Source: Bursaphelenchus xylophilus
Taxonomy: Eukaryota; Nematoda; Chromadorea; Rhabditida; Aphelenchoididae
Direction: 5' to 3'
Assembly (NCBI GenBank): GCA_904066235.2
Contig: CAJFCV020000001.1
Span: forward strand, 1,612,001-1,676,000
Length of the DNA: 64,000 bases
Shown: one piece after another, positions 21,885 to 32,049 of the stretch
Numbering within the stretch: the stretch's first letter is position 1
Layout: each line of letters begins with the position of its first letter
The notes under the pieces: generated by a model
Databases searched by the model: none
The model's input: the letters and a program-made list of their open reading frames with translations, nothing else
What the model was told of the DNA's origin: nothing
Position numbers and translations under genes: made by a program

Positions 21885-24800
21885 CTACATGTCATCCGGT
21901 GGGCATTCATCGGTGGTCGTTGGGGTGGTCGGAGTAGTCGATGTGGTTGGAGTCGTAGGCGTAGTTGGCGTTGTGGGAGTCGTCGGAGTTGTAGGAGAGG
22001 TCGGAGAAGTCGCAGTAGACTCTGAGCTTGGCGCTGAAGGCGTTGAAATTGTTGTAATGATCCGCAAAAAGTCGGTTGTCCCTGTAGTCTGTGTAGTTGG
22101 AGTCGTCGGTGTTGTAGGCGTAGTCGGCGTTGACGGCGTCGTCGGGGTCGTGGGAGTCGAAGGCGTTGAAATTGTTGTAATGATCCGCAAAAAGTCGGTT
22201 GTCCCTGTAGTCTGCGTCGTCGGAGAGGTTTGCGGGCTTGTAGCCGTAGTTGTGGTTGTCCCTGTAGTTTGTGTCGTCGGAGAGGTTGCTGGGCTTGTAG
22301 CCATCGTTGTAGTGCAATCCCCACAAGTTCTAGCGCATTTCTTCGCCATCAAACGGCGATACGCCGAATTGTTGCAGAGTATTCGGACGCCCGGCTTCTG
22401 ACAGTCGGTCGTCTTGTCGTCGGCGCAACTTTCCTTGGGTGGGATGGGATTGGGGTTGGGAGTGTCGTCTCCCTTGCAGAATCCACAAGTTTTCCGGCAT
22501 TTTCGTCGCATTATATTTTTGTAGACGGCCCTATTACACATGGGCATGATGTGGCCGGCATCGCAGTTGGAATAGGGATCGTCGCGACAGTCTGCAACTT
22601 TTTTTATGAATAAAATCATGTCTCCTATGTTGGTTAAAACACGATTTTTGAGTCACTGCGTCAGCCAGTAGTGGGGCCCGGTCTTAGTAAAAAATCGATT
22701 TTGAGATTTTTGGCTTAAAATAGTCGGTAGCACTTGTGGAAGAAAAGCTAAAAATATTTTTGCCCAATTTTGCCCGGAAGGCATATTTTTTTACAAAATA
22801 CGTTTTTACACTTCAAAGCCTCTGGAGGCCGATGTGATCCGACCACAGAGATCAAACCTGGCATACAGGGGTTTTTGACACCCAGGAATCTGCAAATCGT
22901 AGCATTTTTACCGTCAGATTACTGTAACATGGTCATACTATAAACCGGTCGATAAAAATCGACGATAACTTCTTTAGATCAAAAATGCCACAGGATTTTA
23001 TTGCAGATTCGGAATCAGCATAAAATTCTGCTTCGGATACATGTAAAATATGTTCAAAATTCGGTGGCCCAACCTCTGTAGTATAGTGGTTGTGCGCCAG
23101 GATTATCAATCTGGCGACCCAGGTTCGATTCCCGGTGGCTGCAAATGGCAGAAAATGGACTATAAAAGGGCGGAAACTTGGAAAAAAGGGAAAATAAATT
23201 ACAGAAAATTAAATTTATGCTACTTAGTAGCAGTTTAAAAGTTTTTGCAAGAATTCCGCATAAATTACGGTTTTTATGGAAAACGCCTCACAGCATTCGT
23301 AAGATCGCCCCAAATGGCAACTAAAGAGTTGTGGTGAATCTAGATAACGCTTGCTATGCAATATTCTTCAAATCCGTCGAGGAATGTAATACAAAACAAA
23401 ATAAAACAATTATTTGGTTTTCAGAAGGAAGCACGCATGTTACAGTCCCGTAATTTAGCCTCTGTTCCTTATCAACTGAGTCTTCATGTAGATTTATCAT
23501 TAGAGCGTCCACGCGCTTCGTTTTTCGTGGGATACGCAAGACGGCCTAAGTTTTGCAAGCTGTGTGATCCCGGTGCTGTTAGGGAATCTTATATGACTTT
23601 TTGTGAATCTTATATGACTTTTTGGTCAAATATTGTTCCGTTCGATAAACCTCGGCCGCAGCTCGCCTTCTTAAAATCCCGAATTTGAAAGAAAATCCAG
23701 GCTATCCCAAAAATTTAACGAAATAAGCAGAAATGAACTTATTTTGTAGTAGGAAGCCTCAGTAACCTCTTCTGTAAATTTTAACCAGATTGCTCCACTT
23801 TCCGGCAAGCTATAAGGCGTTTTCCATAAAAACCGTAATTTATGCGGAATTCTTGCAAAAACTTTTAAACTGCTCCTAAGTAGCATAAAATTAATTTTCT
23901 GTAATTTATTTTCCCTTTTTTCCAAGTTTCCGCCCTTTTATAGTCTATTTTCTGCCATTTGCAGCCACCGGGAATCGAACCTGGGTCGCCAGATTGATAA
24001 TCCTGGCGCACAACCACTATACTACAGAGGTTGGGCCACGGAATTTTGAACATATTTTACATGTATCCGAAGCAGAATTTTATGCTGATTCCGAATCTGC
24101 AATAAAATCCTGTGGTATTTTTGATCTAAAGAAGTTATCGTCGATTTTTATCGACCGGATTACAGTATGACCATGTTACAGTAATCTGACGGTAAAAATG
24201 CTACGATTTTCAGATTCCTGGGTGTCAAAAACCCCTGTATGCCAGGTTTGATCTCTGTGGTCGGATCACATCGGCCTCCAGAGGCTTTGAAGTGTAAAAA
24301 CGTATTTTGTAAAAAAATATGCCTTCCGGGCAAAATTGGGCAAAAATATTTTTAGCTTTTCTTCCACAAGTGCTACCGACTATTTTAAGCCAAAAATCTC
24401 AAAATCGATTTTTTCCTAAGACCACCGCTGGTGCCCTGACTCAAAAATCGTGTTTTAAGTGCTCTGTTTTCATTGAATTTTTAAGATACATCCAATACTC
24501 CTAGCGCACACTCTGCCGTAATTTTTTGTCTGGCCCACTCCCCTCATTGCGCGTACTCACACGAAACCACGGCCGTTGAATATCTTGACTGCCGCTAGTA
24601 AGGGTAAGCCAGGCTATTCAAGGAGTAATATGTTGCTATTTGACGAAAAAGTATCTGCAAATTCTCTCTTAAAATCATCATGGGATTGTTAGGGCGGTTT
24701 AGTAAGTATGATGATGTGCAACGTATAGTAGGACGTAAGAACTCATGGTTAGAGAAACAAAGCGTATGTCTTGGAAAGGCTTGATCTAAATTTGTGTGTT

Positions 24801-25256
24801 GTGGATCCTCAAAGGCCCCCACAATTCCCAAGCCAATTAGCATAAACCAACTCATATAAAAGCAACGTCTTGTCGCCAATTATAGAATTATCTCATTTTC
24901 TTTCTTTGTGTGTGGTGGTTCAATAAACTCTATTCTAAACTTGTGTCTTTTCTCTGAAGAGCGGTGTGTCCAAGCGCCACGTCTACTTTGATCCAACACC
25001 ACATTGTGCCAGGTTTCATAAACTCCCCACCTGCAAGCAGCTCCATTAACGGTCGGCCAAAGTTGACGGTGAGTCGCTTCATCTCCACGAACCCATCCTC
25101 TTGCGGCAAATACATGATGGGCGTCGTGTGGCGCGAGTTGAACTCACTTCCATTCCCGCTGTACAGCACAAACCTCGCATACGCGGAGAGCAGCAGGTTT
25201 TGGGAGATCAGAAGCCAAATTGAAAACTTGAACACATTCATGCGGTTGTGTGTCAA
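21885..25256 (-). CDS. Secreted double-ShKT protein with Thr-Pro repeats, gene B
   Basis: Two exons, 25256-25031 and 22591-21885, phase 1, 310 residues. Exon 1 has a signal peptide (FSIWLLISQNLLLSAYA) and the same N-terminal module as gene A. Exon 2 has two intact ShKT domains (CRDDPYSNCDAGHIMPMCN.. and CADDKTTDCQKPGVRILCN..). A long tail repeats TGTTDFLRIITTIST twice among Thr-Thr-Pro triplets and ends CPPDDM. The tail is likely to be heavily O-glycosylated, an inference from Thr/Pro content. The 2.4-kb intron holds a complete TTAA-flanked element (22638-24454) that gene D lacks at the same site. Stop TAG is followed by AATAAACGG, as in A and C. Confidence 0.8.
23072..23142 (+). ncRNA. tRNA-like Pol III unit in the left arm
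   Basis: Contains a good A box (TAGTATAGTGG) and a perfect B box (GGTTCGATTCC), with an anticodon-like hairpin GCCAG..CTGGC. The acceptor ends do not pair and the anticodon loop is too large, so it is tRNA-derived rather than a working tRNA. The inverse copy is at 23961-24032. Confidence 0.5.
23961..24032 (-). ncRNA. tRNA-like Pol III unit in the right arm
   Basis: Mirror copy of 23072-23142 with the same A and B boxes. If both were transcribed, each would read toward the centre of the element. Confidence 0.5.
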
Positions 25257-26002
25257 ATGAAAGAATGAAGTCCGCTTAAGGCGGTTACACAGGACGTTAA
25301 ATGGAACTTATGCACTACGACAATACGTTTTAATGTTGTGGGTCGTGTTTGCACAGATGTCGGGTTCACGGACCGAACACATCGCATATGACATAAATCC
25401 GGGTATTTTTAGACGATACGCAATTACCTCAATGTTGAAGACATACTTTTTTTCGTTCATTATGTGCGTAAACCTATGCCTTTTTACGTCTTTTATTGCG
25501 AACATACATTGCGAACACTTGGCCGGGCCTGAGCTGATTTGACAAAGCCCCAGGCGGGCCCGATTGCCATCTTTAGTTGAAGGAAGAATTAGCCTACGAG
25601 CGACGCTCATATTTTCTTTGAATTTTGAGCACACGTCAGGCATAGGCTACATATCAAGTCATGAAAGTTTTAGCTCGCGCCTTTCAAATACGGCCGAGAT
25701 ATTCAACGATCCTTGCTGCCGACAGAGAGAACAGAGAAAAACACAATCTGAGCTTTACCTTTTTTGTGGAGAAGTTACACCCCACGGCAGTAACGAGCTT
25801 GAAACTTCTCATGCGTCAAAAAACGTTTTTTCAACCTTTGACGTAAAAATCTTGGCTGATCGCGTCGCTGGAGAAAAAAGAATTTGATACTTGCAATTTA
25901 TTTACTCGGCGGCGATGCGATCCGAAGTGAAAAACAACTCATTTTCAATGCGATTTTCGATGCGATAGAGCGTTCATTAATTTCCCGACAGATTAATATG
26001 AA
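25257..26002. repeat. Shared 5' block upstream of gene B
   Basis: Near-identical to 21093-21838 upstream of gene A: the promoter-proximal 280 bp, the GGCCGGGCC remnant, the 449-bp-family fragment and the MITE-A right end, in that order. The unit A plus block therefore duplicated as a whole. Confidence 0.7.
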
Positions 26003-26044
26003 AGAACAATTGACCGTTTATTGACAACCTCTACTAAAGGTTTT

Positions 26045-27075
26045 CTACATGTCATCCGGTGGGCATTCATCGGTGGTCGTTGGGGTGGTCGGAGTAGTCG
26101 ATGTGGTTGGAGTCGTAGGCGTAGTTGGCGTTGTAGGAGTTGTGGGCGTAGTGGGCGTTGTAGGAGTTGTGGGCGTAGTTGGCGTTGTAGGAGTTGTGGG
26201 CGTAGTTGGCGTTGTGGGAGTTGTGGGCGTAGTGGGCGTTGTAGGAGTAGTCGGCGAAGTTGGGGTGCTCTCAGAAGTCGGAGTAGGCTCTGAGCTTGGC
26301 GCTGAAGGCGTTGAAATTGTTGTAATGATCCGCAAAAAGTCGGTTGTCCCTGTGGTCTTGGGAGCGTCGTCTCCCTTGCAGAATCCACAAGTTTTCCGGC
26401 ATTTTCGTCGCATTATATTTTTGTAGACGGCATTATTACACATGGGCATGATGTTGCCGGCATCGCAGTTGGAATAGGGGTCGTCGCGACAGTCTGCAAT
26501 CTTTGCGTATGAATGGAATGATGTTAACAGGGATAGTGTGACGTTCGAATTTTTATGAAAAATTGGCAAATGGCTGAATATTTCGGCTGTTGCCAGAAGG
26601 CAAAAGCTAAAGTTTAGCTCGCGCTTTGCCTAGTTATCTCGCATATGTATGTCTCAAAGGCCTCCACAATTCCCAAGCAAATTAGCATAAACCAACTCAT
26701 ATAAAAGCAACGTCTCGTCACGGATTATAGAATTATCTAATTTTCTTTCTTTGTGTGTGGTGGTTCAATAAACTCAATTCTAAACTTGTGTCTTTGAAGA
26801 GCGTGGTCCAAGCGCCCCGTCTACTTTGGTCCAACATAACATTGTGCCAACTTTCATAAACTCCCCACCTGCAAGCAGCTTCATTAACGGTCGGCCAAAG
26901 TTGACGTTGAGTCGCTCACTTCCACGAACCCATCCCCTTGCGGCAAATATACGATGGGCGTCGTGCGGCGCCAGTTGAGTCCACTTCCATTCCCGCGGTA
27001 CAGCACAAACCCCGCGTTCGCGGAGAGCAGCAGGTTTTGGGAAATCAGAAGCCAAATCGGAAACTTGAACATCAT
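26045..27075 (-). pseudogene. Gene C, ShKT paralogue with a frameshift in exon 1
   Basis: Exon 1 (27075-26869) and exon 2 (26493-26045) match genes A, B and D. Exon 1 is one base short: near 26914 the plus strand reads GTCGCTCACTTCC where gene D has GTCGCTTCACTTCC. This shifts the frame after FVEV and leads to a premature stop. Exon 2 keeps one ShKT domain (CRDDPYSNCDAGNIMPMCN..). The second has been deleted so that KGDDAPK joins directly to TTGTTDFLRII, and a Thr-Thr-Pro array of about 23 units follows. A second open frame from 26569 could give a secreted fragment only if started in the intron, which I doubt. Confidence 0.7.
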
Positions 27076-27164
27076 CTGTCCATGCGGTTGTATGTCAAAT
27101 ATAAAAACTGCGGCTTGCTCGAGGCGGTTAAACAGGACGTTAAATGAGAGCTACAGGCTGCGAC

Positions 27165-28110
27165 TAGACTTGGCTGCCGGGCCGGGCCAAAGCAAAATTG
27201 AAACGGGCCGGGCCGGGCCGACCTGTTCCGGCCCGCGGGCCGGGCCGCAACTTTCGGCCCGGGCCGGCCCGGCAAAATTAAGATTCTGAATTTTAAAGCG
27301 AAAAGTTGGGTCGCCAATAAAATTAAAACGCAAAGCCAAGAATGGGGTCTATATTTTTCATACAGTAAGTATACTAGTCGTTCCAGAAAGTGAGTGCACT
27401 TTTTTTCGCGGCGCACAGTGCATTTTTCTTCTTTTTGCACTGTGCAATTGTCGTCGCGCCCCAAAATGCGCGGCGACAGAGTGAAAAAAGCTTATGTCGC
27501 TGCGATTTTTGAATTGCACTGTGCAAAAGGTCAAATGCACAGTGCGGAAAATTTGCGACGAAAGGTGCACGCACTTTCTGGAACGCCTAGTAATTTTATA
27601 AAAATAAAGCACGGAAGTACTCAAAAATAGCTAATAATAAGTAATTTTACTAGTAAAATCTATTAAGTACTAATGTAGATTAGTGTTTGCAGTAATTTTT
27701 TGAACAAAAACTCAAAATAAACGTAACCGACATCCTTAAAAACACAATTAAGAAGTTGTGTGAAGCAACGCTATCATATTGAAGTTGAAAACCTTGTTAA
27801 ACGTGATTCCACCTTTGCCGAATCTGTAAAATTGATCTTGGGGCAATTTTTGACAGTCTGAAAACGGATCCCGGGAATTTTTTGATTAATTTTAAAAAGG
27901 CAATGTGTTGGCAAGTAATTTTTTGCTTCAAAAATGTACTGTTAGTCGTTATAGTAAAGAAAAATATGTCACATCTAATAGCGAATTAAGGTTTTTCACT
28001 TCTTCTCAATTTTCGGGCCGAAGAAAAATTGAAACGGGCCGGGCCGACCTCTTCCGGCCCGCGGGCCGGGCCGTGATTTTCGGCCCGGGCCGGCCCGAGA
28101 GCCAAGTCTA
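27165..28110. mobile_element. GC-rich hAT-like element, 946 bp, 8-bp duplication
   Basis: Ends TAGACTTGGCTGCCGGGCCG and GGCCCGAGAGCCAAGTCTA, flanked by GCTGCGAC on both sides. The paralogous block upstream of gene G (near 36205) shows the empty site GCTACACGCTGCGACAGAAC. Tips rich in GGGCCGGGCC are followed by AT-rich DNA without coding capacity. A second element of this family is at 48159-48545. A palindromic MITE (27372-27593) has inserted inside. Confidence 0.85.
27372..27593. mobile_element. Palindromic MITE with TTCCAGAAAGTG ends
   Basis: TACTAGTCGTTCCAGAAAGT and the inverse CTTTCTGGAACGCCTAGTA bound a GCACAGTGC-rich interior. It lies nested in the hAT-like element. A longer relative is at 28541-28793. 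Confidence 0.7.
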
Positions 28111-28540
28111 GCTGCGACAGAATATTTATATGTTTTGGGTCGTGTTTGCTCAGTTGTCGGGTTTACGGACCGAACACATCGCATATGACATAAATCCGGG
28201 TATTTTTAGATGATACGCAATGACCTCAGCGTTGAAGACGTACTTGTGTTCGGTCATTATGTGCGTAAACCTATGCCTTTTTACGTCTTTTATTGCGAAC
28301 AAGACGTGGAATTGCAATGAACAATGAGCACAGAACTTGGATGGGTTGATCTGATTTTTTTTCAAAGGATGACAAAAAAATCAAAGGATGCTTAAAAAAT
28401 TATTGAGGAACATTTTAGATATTACCCTGGGCTTTAAATATTTCCCAAGCCTGTATAGTCGGATCCATTGCCTCTGCTCAAGCTGGAGTTTTGCGTCAAA
28501 TGCAAAAACCAATAGAGAGGGACTGTTTAAATTAAATACT
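28111..28540. repeat. Second half of the shared 5' block of gene C
   Basis: Resumes after the hAT-like insertion with AGAATATTTATATGTTTTGG, then ACCGAACACATCGCATATGA and TTTTTACGTCTTTTATTGCG as in the other blocks, then diverges at about 28330. Confidence 0.6.
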
Positions 28541-28793
28541 ACTAATCGTCCAGAAAGTGCGTAGACCTTTAGTCGTGGTCCGCACCGTGCACAACAACGT
28601 GCATTTGTCCCCTTGCACCGTCTGCATTATTGCTGCGACGCAAATTTTTCTCAACGGAGCCGGGGTGACTCTTGGGCGCACAAAAAGAATACATAGTGCA
28701 AAATTTTTCTAAAAGGGTCGCGTCGCCAACATGCACTGTGCGTCCGAAGAAAGACCGAAAAAAAAAATTACACGTACTTTCTGGAACAACAAG
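28541..28793. mobile_element. Palindromic MITE, TTCCAGAAAGTG family, longer form
   Basis: Left end ACTAATCGTCCAGAAAGTGC, right end ACGTACTTTCTGGAACAAC. The interior has many CACCGTGCA dyads. The arms have decayed. Confidence 0.55.
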
Positions 28794-28795
28794 CA

Positions 28796-29738
28796 GGCAA
28801 GTCAAAGAGTCTTGACATGGTTTCGCACCGTGCGGGCGCATGAATTCGGCGTTTCGACGGGGTGTCGCACATCAAGCTGAGGAGTCCGGTGACTCTTCGG
28901 TATCGGTTTTTTACACTTCGTCTTGATTTCGCAGAGAAAGAGAGAAAAAAGACACGCAAAAACGTACTCTCTTGCCCCAAAAATTCCCCATTTCTCCCCC
29001 GACAAAACGTTTTTTCCCGTCTTTTTTTGGCAAATTGCCAATCCATTCACCGGACTGTTTTAGCTTGTCTCAGTTTGACGTGTGCCGCGCAATAAAAATT
29101 CGGTGGAAAAAAGAGCCCACTACGCATTGGAGTGCCCTTTTTAAAACAAATGATTTTGTGCTGCGCGCGGCCAATCCAACCATCATGGCCATGTGCTCAA
29201 ATAACAATTGTAAGACTTGAATTTGGGTAGATCATATTCTCTTGCATTAGACACAAGAACTATGTGTGTTCTTGTCACAAAGTGTCCCCACACAATTTCT
29301 CGATTTCTAGACTTTGGCACGCGCTACGCAAATTTGAACTTTGTGAGAAAGCCAACTCGAGCGGGCATTCCAAAGGTCCAACCTTAGTCGACCAGTCGAT
29401 AGAGGCCAAAGAAATTTTTTTCTCGTTTGGAACCCGTATCTCCCCTTGAAGTTTCGTTGGCCAATTCAGCTTTGATTTTGAATTAGCCTACCATGAATAA
29501 ACATATATTTCAACAGTTACTTTTTGTCGCGGCGCACAATGAACTTTGCCTCTTATCTTTTCGACCTCAAGGTTCATTATATTCGAAAACGCGAAGCCAT
29601 AGGTCATAAAAACAATTGTATAAACATCCATTTACTATTTTCAAATGGCCAAGCCCTCTATTTCGACACACAGCAAACACAGATCTCAAAATGAACTGCT
29701 TAAATATCCATAAACGAGAGCTTTAATCATTAGTTATA
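28796..29738. repeat. Upstream block of gene E (duplicated at 39856-40782)
   Basis: Shares ordered words with the region before gene F: TTGACATG.TTTCGCACCGTG, ACACAAGAACTATGTGTGTT, AGCGGGCATTCC.AAGGTCC and, near the gene, TAATCATTAGTTATAATGGC. Probably contains the promoter. Part of it (about 29350-29710) recurs inverted at 46060-46412. Confidence 0.65.
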
Positions 29739-31224
29739 ATGGCTAATACACCTCTGGCTCTCGCAAAGCCCATTTTTTATCTGTTTGTTCTCACTCAACT
29801 TGCTTATTTGGGCAACTCCAATTTTATTATCCACTACAGTGAGGGTGAGGGTGACGACTACGAGAACGCCCTGACGACTCCTGTTACTGTTATTGAACAT
29901 GAGTTTTCTCATCTGTTTGAGATCAAAAGACTGAATTTTTCGTTCGATCACGGTCCGAAGGAGATCTTCAGCTTTATAGAGGGTAAGTCTGTCCGTTTCA
30001 CGCTGGATTCATGCTTTACGCTAATCAAAAAAAATCCTCAAAAAGAAAGGCTTCACACAAAAATAATATTATCAGTCTGTCGGGAAAATAATGACCAAAT
30101 GTTGCTGCGCCAATGGTGTCGCTGAGGCGAAATTCAACTTGATTTTGCCGCGACACAATTCATCTTCTCGGCGCCGATGCGATTTACGGTGCAGCAGAGT
30201 GATCATTATTTTCCCGACGGACTGATATCAGTCTGTCGGGAAAATAACGGCGGATCGTCGCAGCAAAATGTCTCGTCTCGTCGCTATCGCGCACCAAATC
30301 CCAAGTCGCGGCTTGCAGTCGCAAAGCGATGATGGGCGATTCCGAGGCGCGACGATCCGCCGTTACTTTCCCGACAGACTGATAATATGGCCTGGAGCTC
30401 TTTAATTAAAAAAAAAAGAACTTCTGATGAGAGTGGGATTCGAACCCACGCCTCCGAAGAGACTGGTGCCTTAAACCAGCGCCTTAGACCGCTCGGCCAT
30501 CTCACCACGCTCTCTTCCTTCGCTTTTTGAGCCTTCCTCTTTCGGGAATTTAACGAGCGCCTTCGGGACGTAAAATACGTTAATTAGGAGAAAGATGTGC
30601 ATATTAATTGTGGCATTGGATTAAAACAGTTTTTGTATTAAAATGAGAGTGAGGGGATGGTAATGTTACAGTGAGGGACCGGATCCAGTGACAAAAAACG
30701 TCCCACGCTCCCTTTCCTTCAAGGCGGTGCGGGCTTTTCAAAGCAGAGTTTTTTAGCTTAGAGAAGGGAAGGTTTTGGAGACGTTTTTTGCCACTGGATC
30801 CGGTCCCTCACTGTACGCTCAGATTTTCTTTATATTTTACGCATTTTTCGGGCATAGGGGACATATCAGTCCGTCAGGAAAATAATGAGCAATCTGTCGC
30901 ATTGAAAGTTGCTTCGTCGTCGAGAAAAGGCATGCTTCGGATTCTTTATTTTTGCAGAAGAATCATCAAATTGCTTTTGACTTCAGATCGAATAAAAAGC
31001 TACGCATAAACTGGCCATATTGCTAAACCTCCCATTTTTCAGACGACTGTGTTGACGATGCAAATTTGCGCTGTAAGCTTCCGAGATACATGCGGCTCTG
31101 TCACAACAAAGTCTACAAACGATTGATGAAAGACAAGTGCAGAAAGACCTGTGGAATGTGCCCGGACACGGATTTTCCACAACAGCCCGATGACGGATGT
31201 TACCCGGACGAATTTAGACATTAA
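29739..31224 (+). CDS. Secreted single-ShKT protein, gene E
   Basis: Two exons, 29739-29982 and 31043-31224, phase 1 with a canonical GTAAGT donor and TTTTTCAG acceptor, 141 residues. Signal peptide core IFYLFVLTQLAYLGNS. An N-terminal module (FIIHYSEGEGDDYENALTTP.. to KRLNFSFDHGPKEIFSFIE) is distantly like the exon 1 module of genes A-D. One six-cysteine ShKT domain follows (DCVDDANLRCKLPRYMRLCH.. ending CRKTCGMC), then a short acidic tail ending DEFRH. The intron houses MITE-A, MITE-B, an antisense tRNA-Leu and a TA-flanked MITE. Gene F is the close duplicate. Confidence 0.82.
30070..30227. mobile_element. MITE-A, copy 8 (gene E intron)
   Basis: TATCAGTCTGTCGGGAAAAT start, GCGACACAATTCATCTTCTC core, end TTTTCCCGACGGACTGATA. 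The same insertion, shortened, is in gene F (41108-41237), so it predates the E/F duplication. Confidence 0.85.
30226..30384. mobile_element. MITE-B, copy 2 (gene E intron)
   Basis: Abuts MITE-A, sharing a TA. Ends TATCAGTCTGTCGGGAAAAT and CCCGACAGACTGATA, with long matching arms (ACGGCGGATCGTCGC and its inverse). Absent from the same place in gene F. Confidence 0.85.
30425..30506 (-). tRNA. tRNA-Leu (anticodon AAG), antisense in gene E intron
   Basis: Same 82-nt cloverleaf as 3207-3288 but with anticodon loop TTAAGGC (anticodon AAG, Leu CTT codons). All stems pair and the A and B boxes are intact. In gene F only the last 17 or so bases survive (41278-41294), so that tRNA was deleted. Confidence 0.93.
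30669..30813. mobile_element. TA-flanked MITE, CAGTGAGGGACCGGATCCAG family (145 bp)
   Basis: Perfect ends CAGTGAGGGACCGGATCCAG and inverse, flanked by TA. Gene F preserves the empty site GTAATGTTACGCTCAG near 41380. This is the compact form of the family at 33905-34157, 50437-50670 and 1-186. Confidence 0.88.
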
Positions 31225-31384
31225 AACATAAGTATGCTGCAAACAATTAAGTTTGAAGTCTGTAAAATGCGCTTTGCAATATAACGATATAAACGTGATC
31301 ACAGAAGTTCTTGGATTCGATCTTCGCCGATGATGCGTAAACCACTGCAAAAGTCGATGTGCAGCAATTTGGAAAATCCAGTGT

Positions 31385-31826
31385 GGGGCTAAGGTAGTAC
31401 AGCCCCCCAGTCCAGTTTAGCCCCCCATAACCCAGTACAACCCCCTCGTCCATTCTGAACCCCAAAATTTATTTCAAAGAATTAATCCAAGTTGTATGGT
31501 CCGACACAAGCCCCCTACGTTTTAGAAGAAGCCCCCCCCCCTACGTTTTACAAGGAAAGTACTTTTATGGGGGCTCCTACTTTTTGACGGGACATATCTC
31601 AAAAAATCAGAAAAAATTTGCTGTTAGATCAAGCCCCTTACGTTTTAGATCAAGCCCTCTCCGTTTTAGAAAAAGCCCCCTACGTTTTAGGTCAAACCCC
31701 CAACATAGTAGATCAAACCCCCACTTACATTTTTTGTATTATTCTAATTTGTTCATTATGTGGGGTGTGAAACGGGCAAAACAGTGGGGGGTTTGAACTA
31801 CCTTTCATGGGGGCTACCGAAGCCCC
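31385..31826. mobile_element. GGGGCT-ended element, longer copy (442 bp)
   Basis: Reads inverted relative to 20438-20726: GGGGCTAAGGTAGTACAGCC at the left and GGGGGCTACCGAAGCCCC at the right. It contains at least five units of CCCCCTACGTTTTAG..CAAG. A partial third copy follows at about 31880-32012. Confidence 0.7.
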
Positions 31827-32049
31827 GAAAAATTGGGTTCTCTCGGCTACGATCATCGTTGCCTGAAAATCTAATTTGGGTAACTGGGGCTTTGAGCTAA
31901 AACGCCGGGGGTCATTTTACTCTAATTTGCATTTTTTGTATTATTCTAATTTTTTCATTATGGGGGGTGTGAAACGGGCAAAACAGTGGGGGGTTTGAAC
32001 TACCGAAGCCCCTCGTGTCAATAAACTTGCGAATCTGAGAAAAATCAGT

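Larger units (their letters stand above)
22638..24454. mobile_element. 1.8-kb inverted-repeat element with TTAA duplication
   Basis: The ends AACACGATTTTTGAGTCA and CTCAAAAATCGTGTT are flanked on both sides by TTAA. Gene D carries the uninterrupted site (GTTGGTTAAGTGCTC near 38240), so the borders are exact. The arms are about 650 bp each (22638-23288 and 23814-24454), with a 525-bp centre that encodes nothing recognisable. TTAA duplication is typical of piggyBac and of the PALTTAA-type repeats of nematodes. Each arm contains a tRNA-like unit. Confidence 0.9.

Noticed and set aside
27151..28184. Gly/Pro/Arg-rich frames over GGGCCGGGCC tracts
   Set aside because: They come from the GC-rich ends of the hAT-like element, not from a gene.
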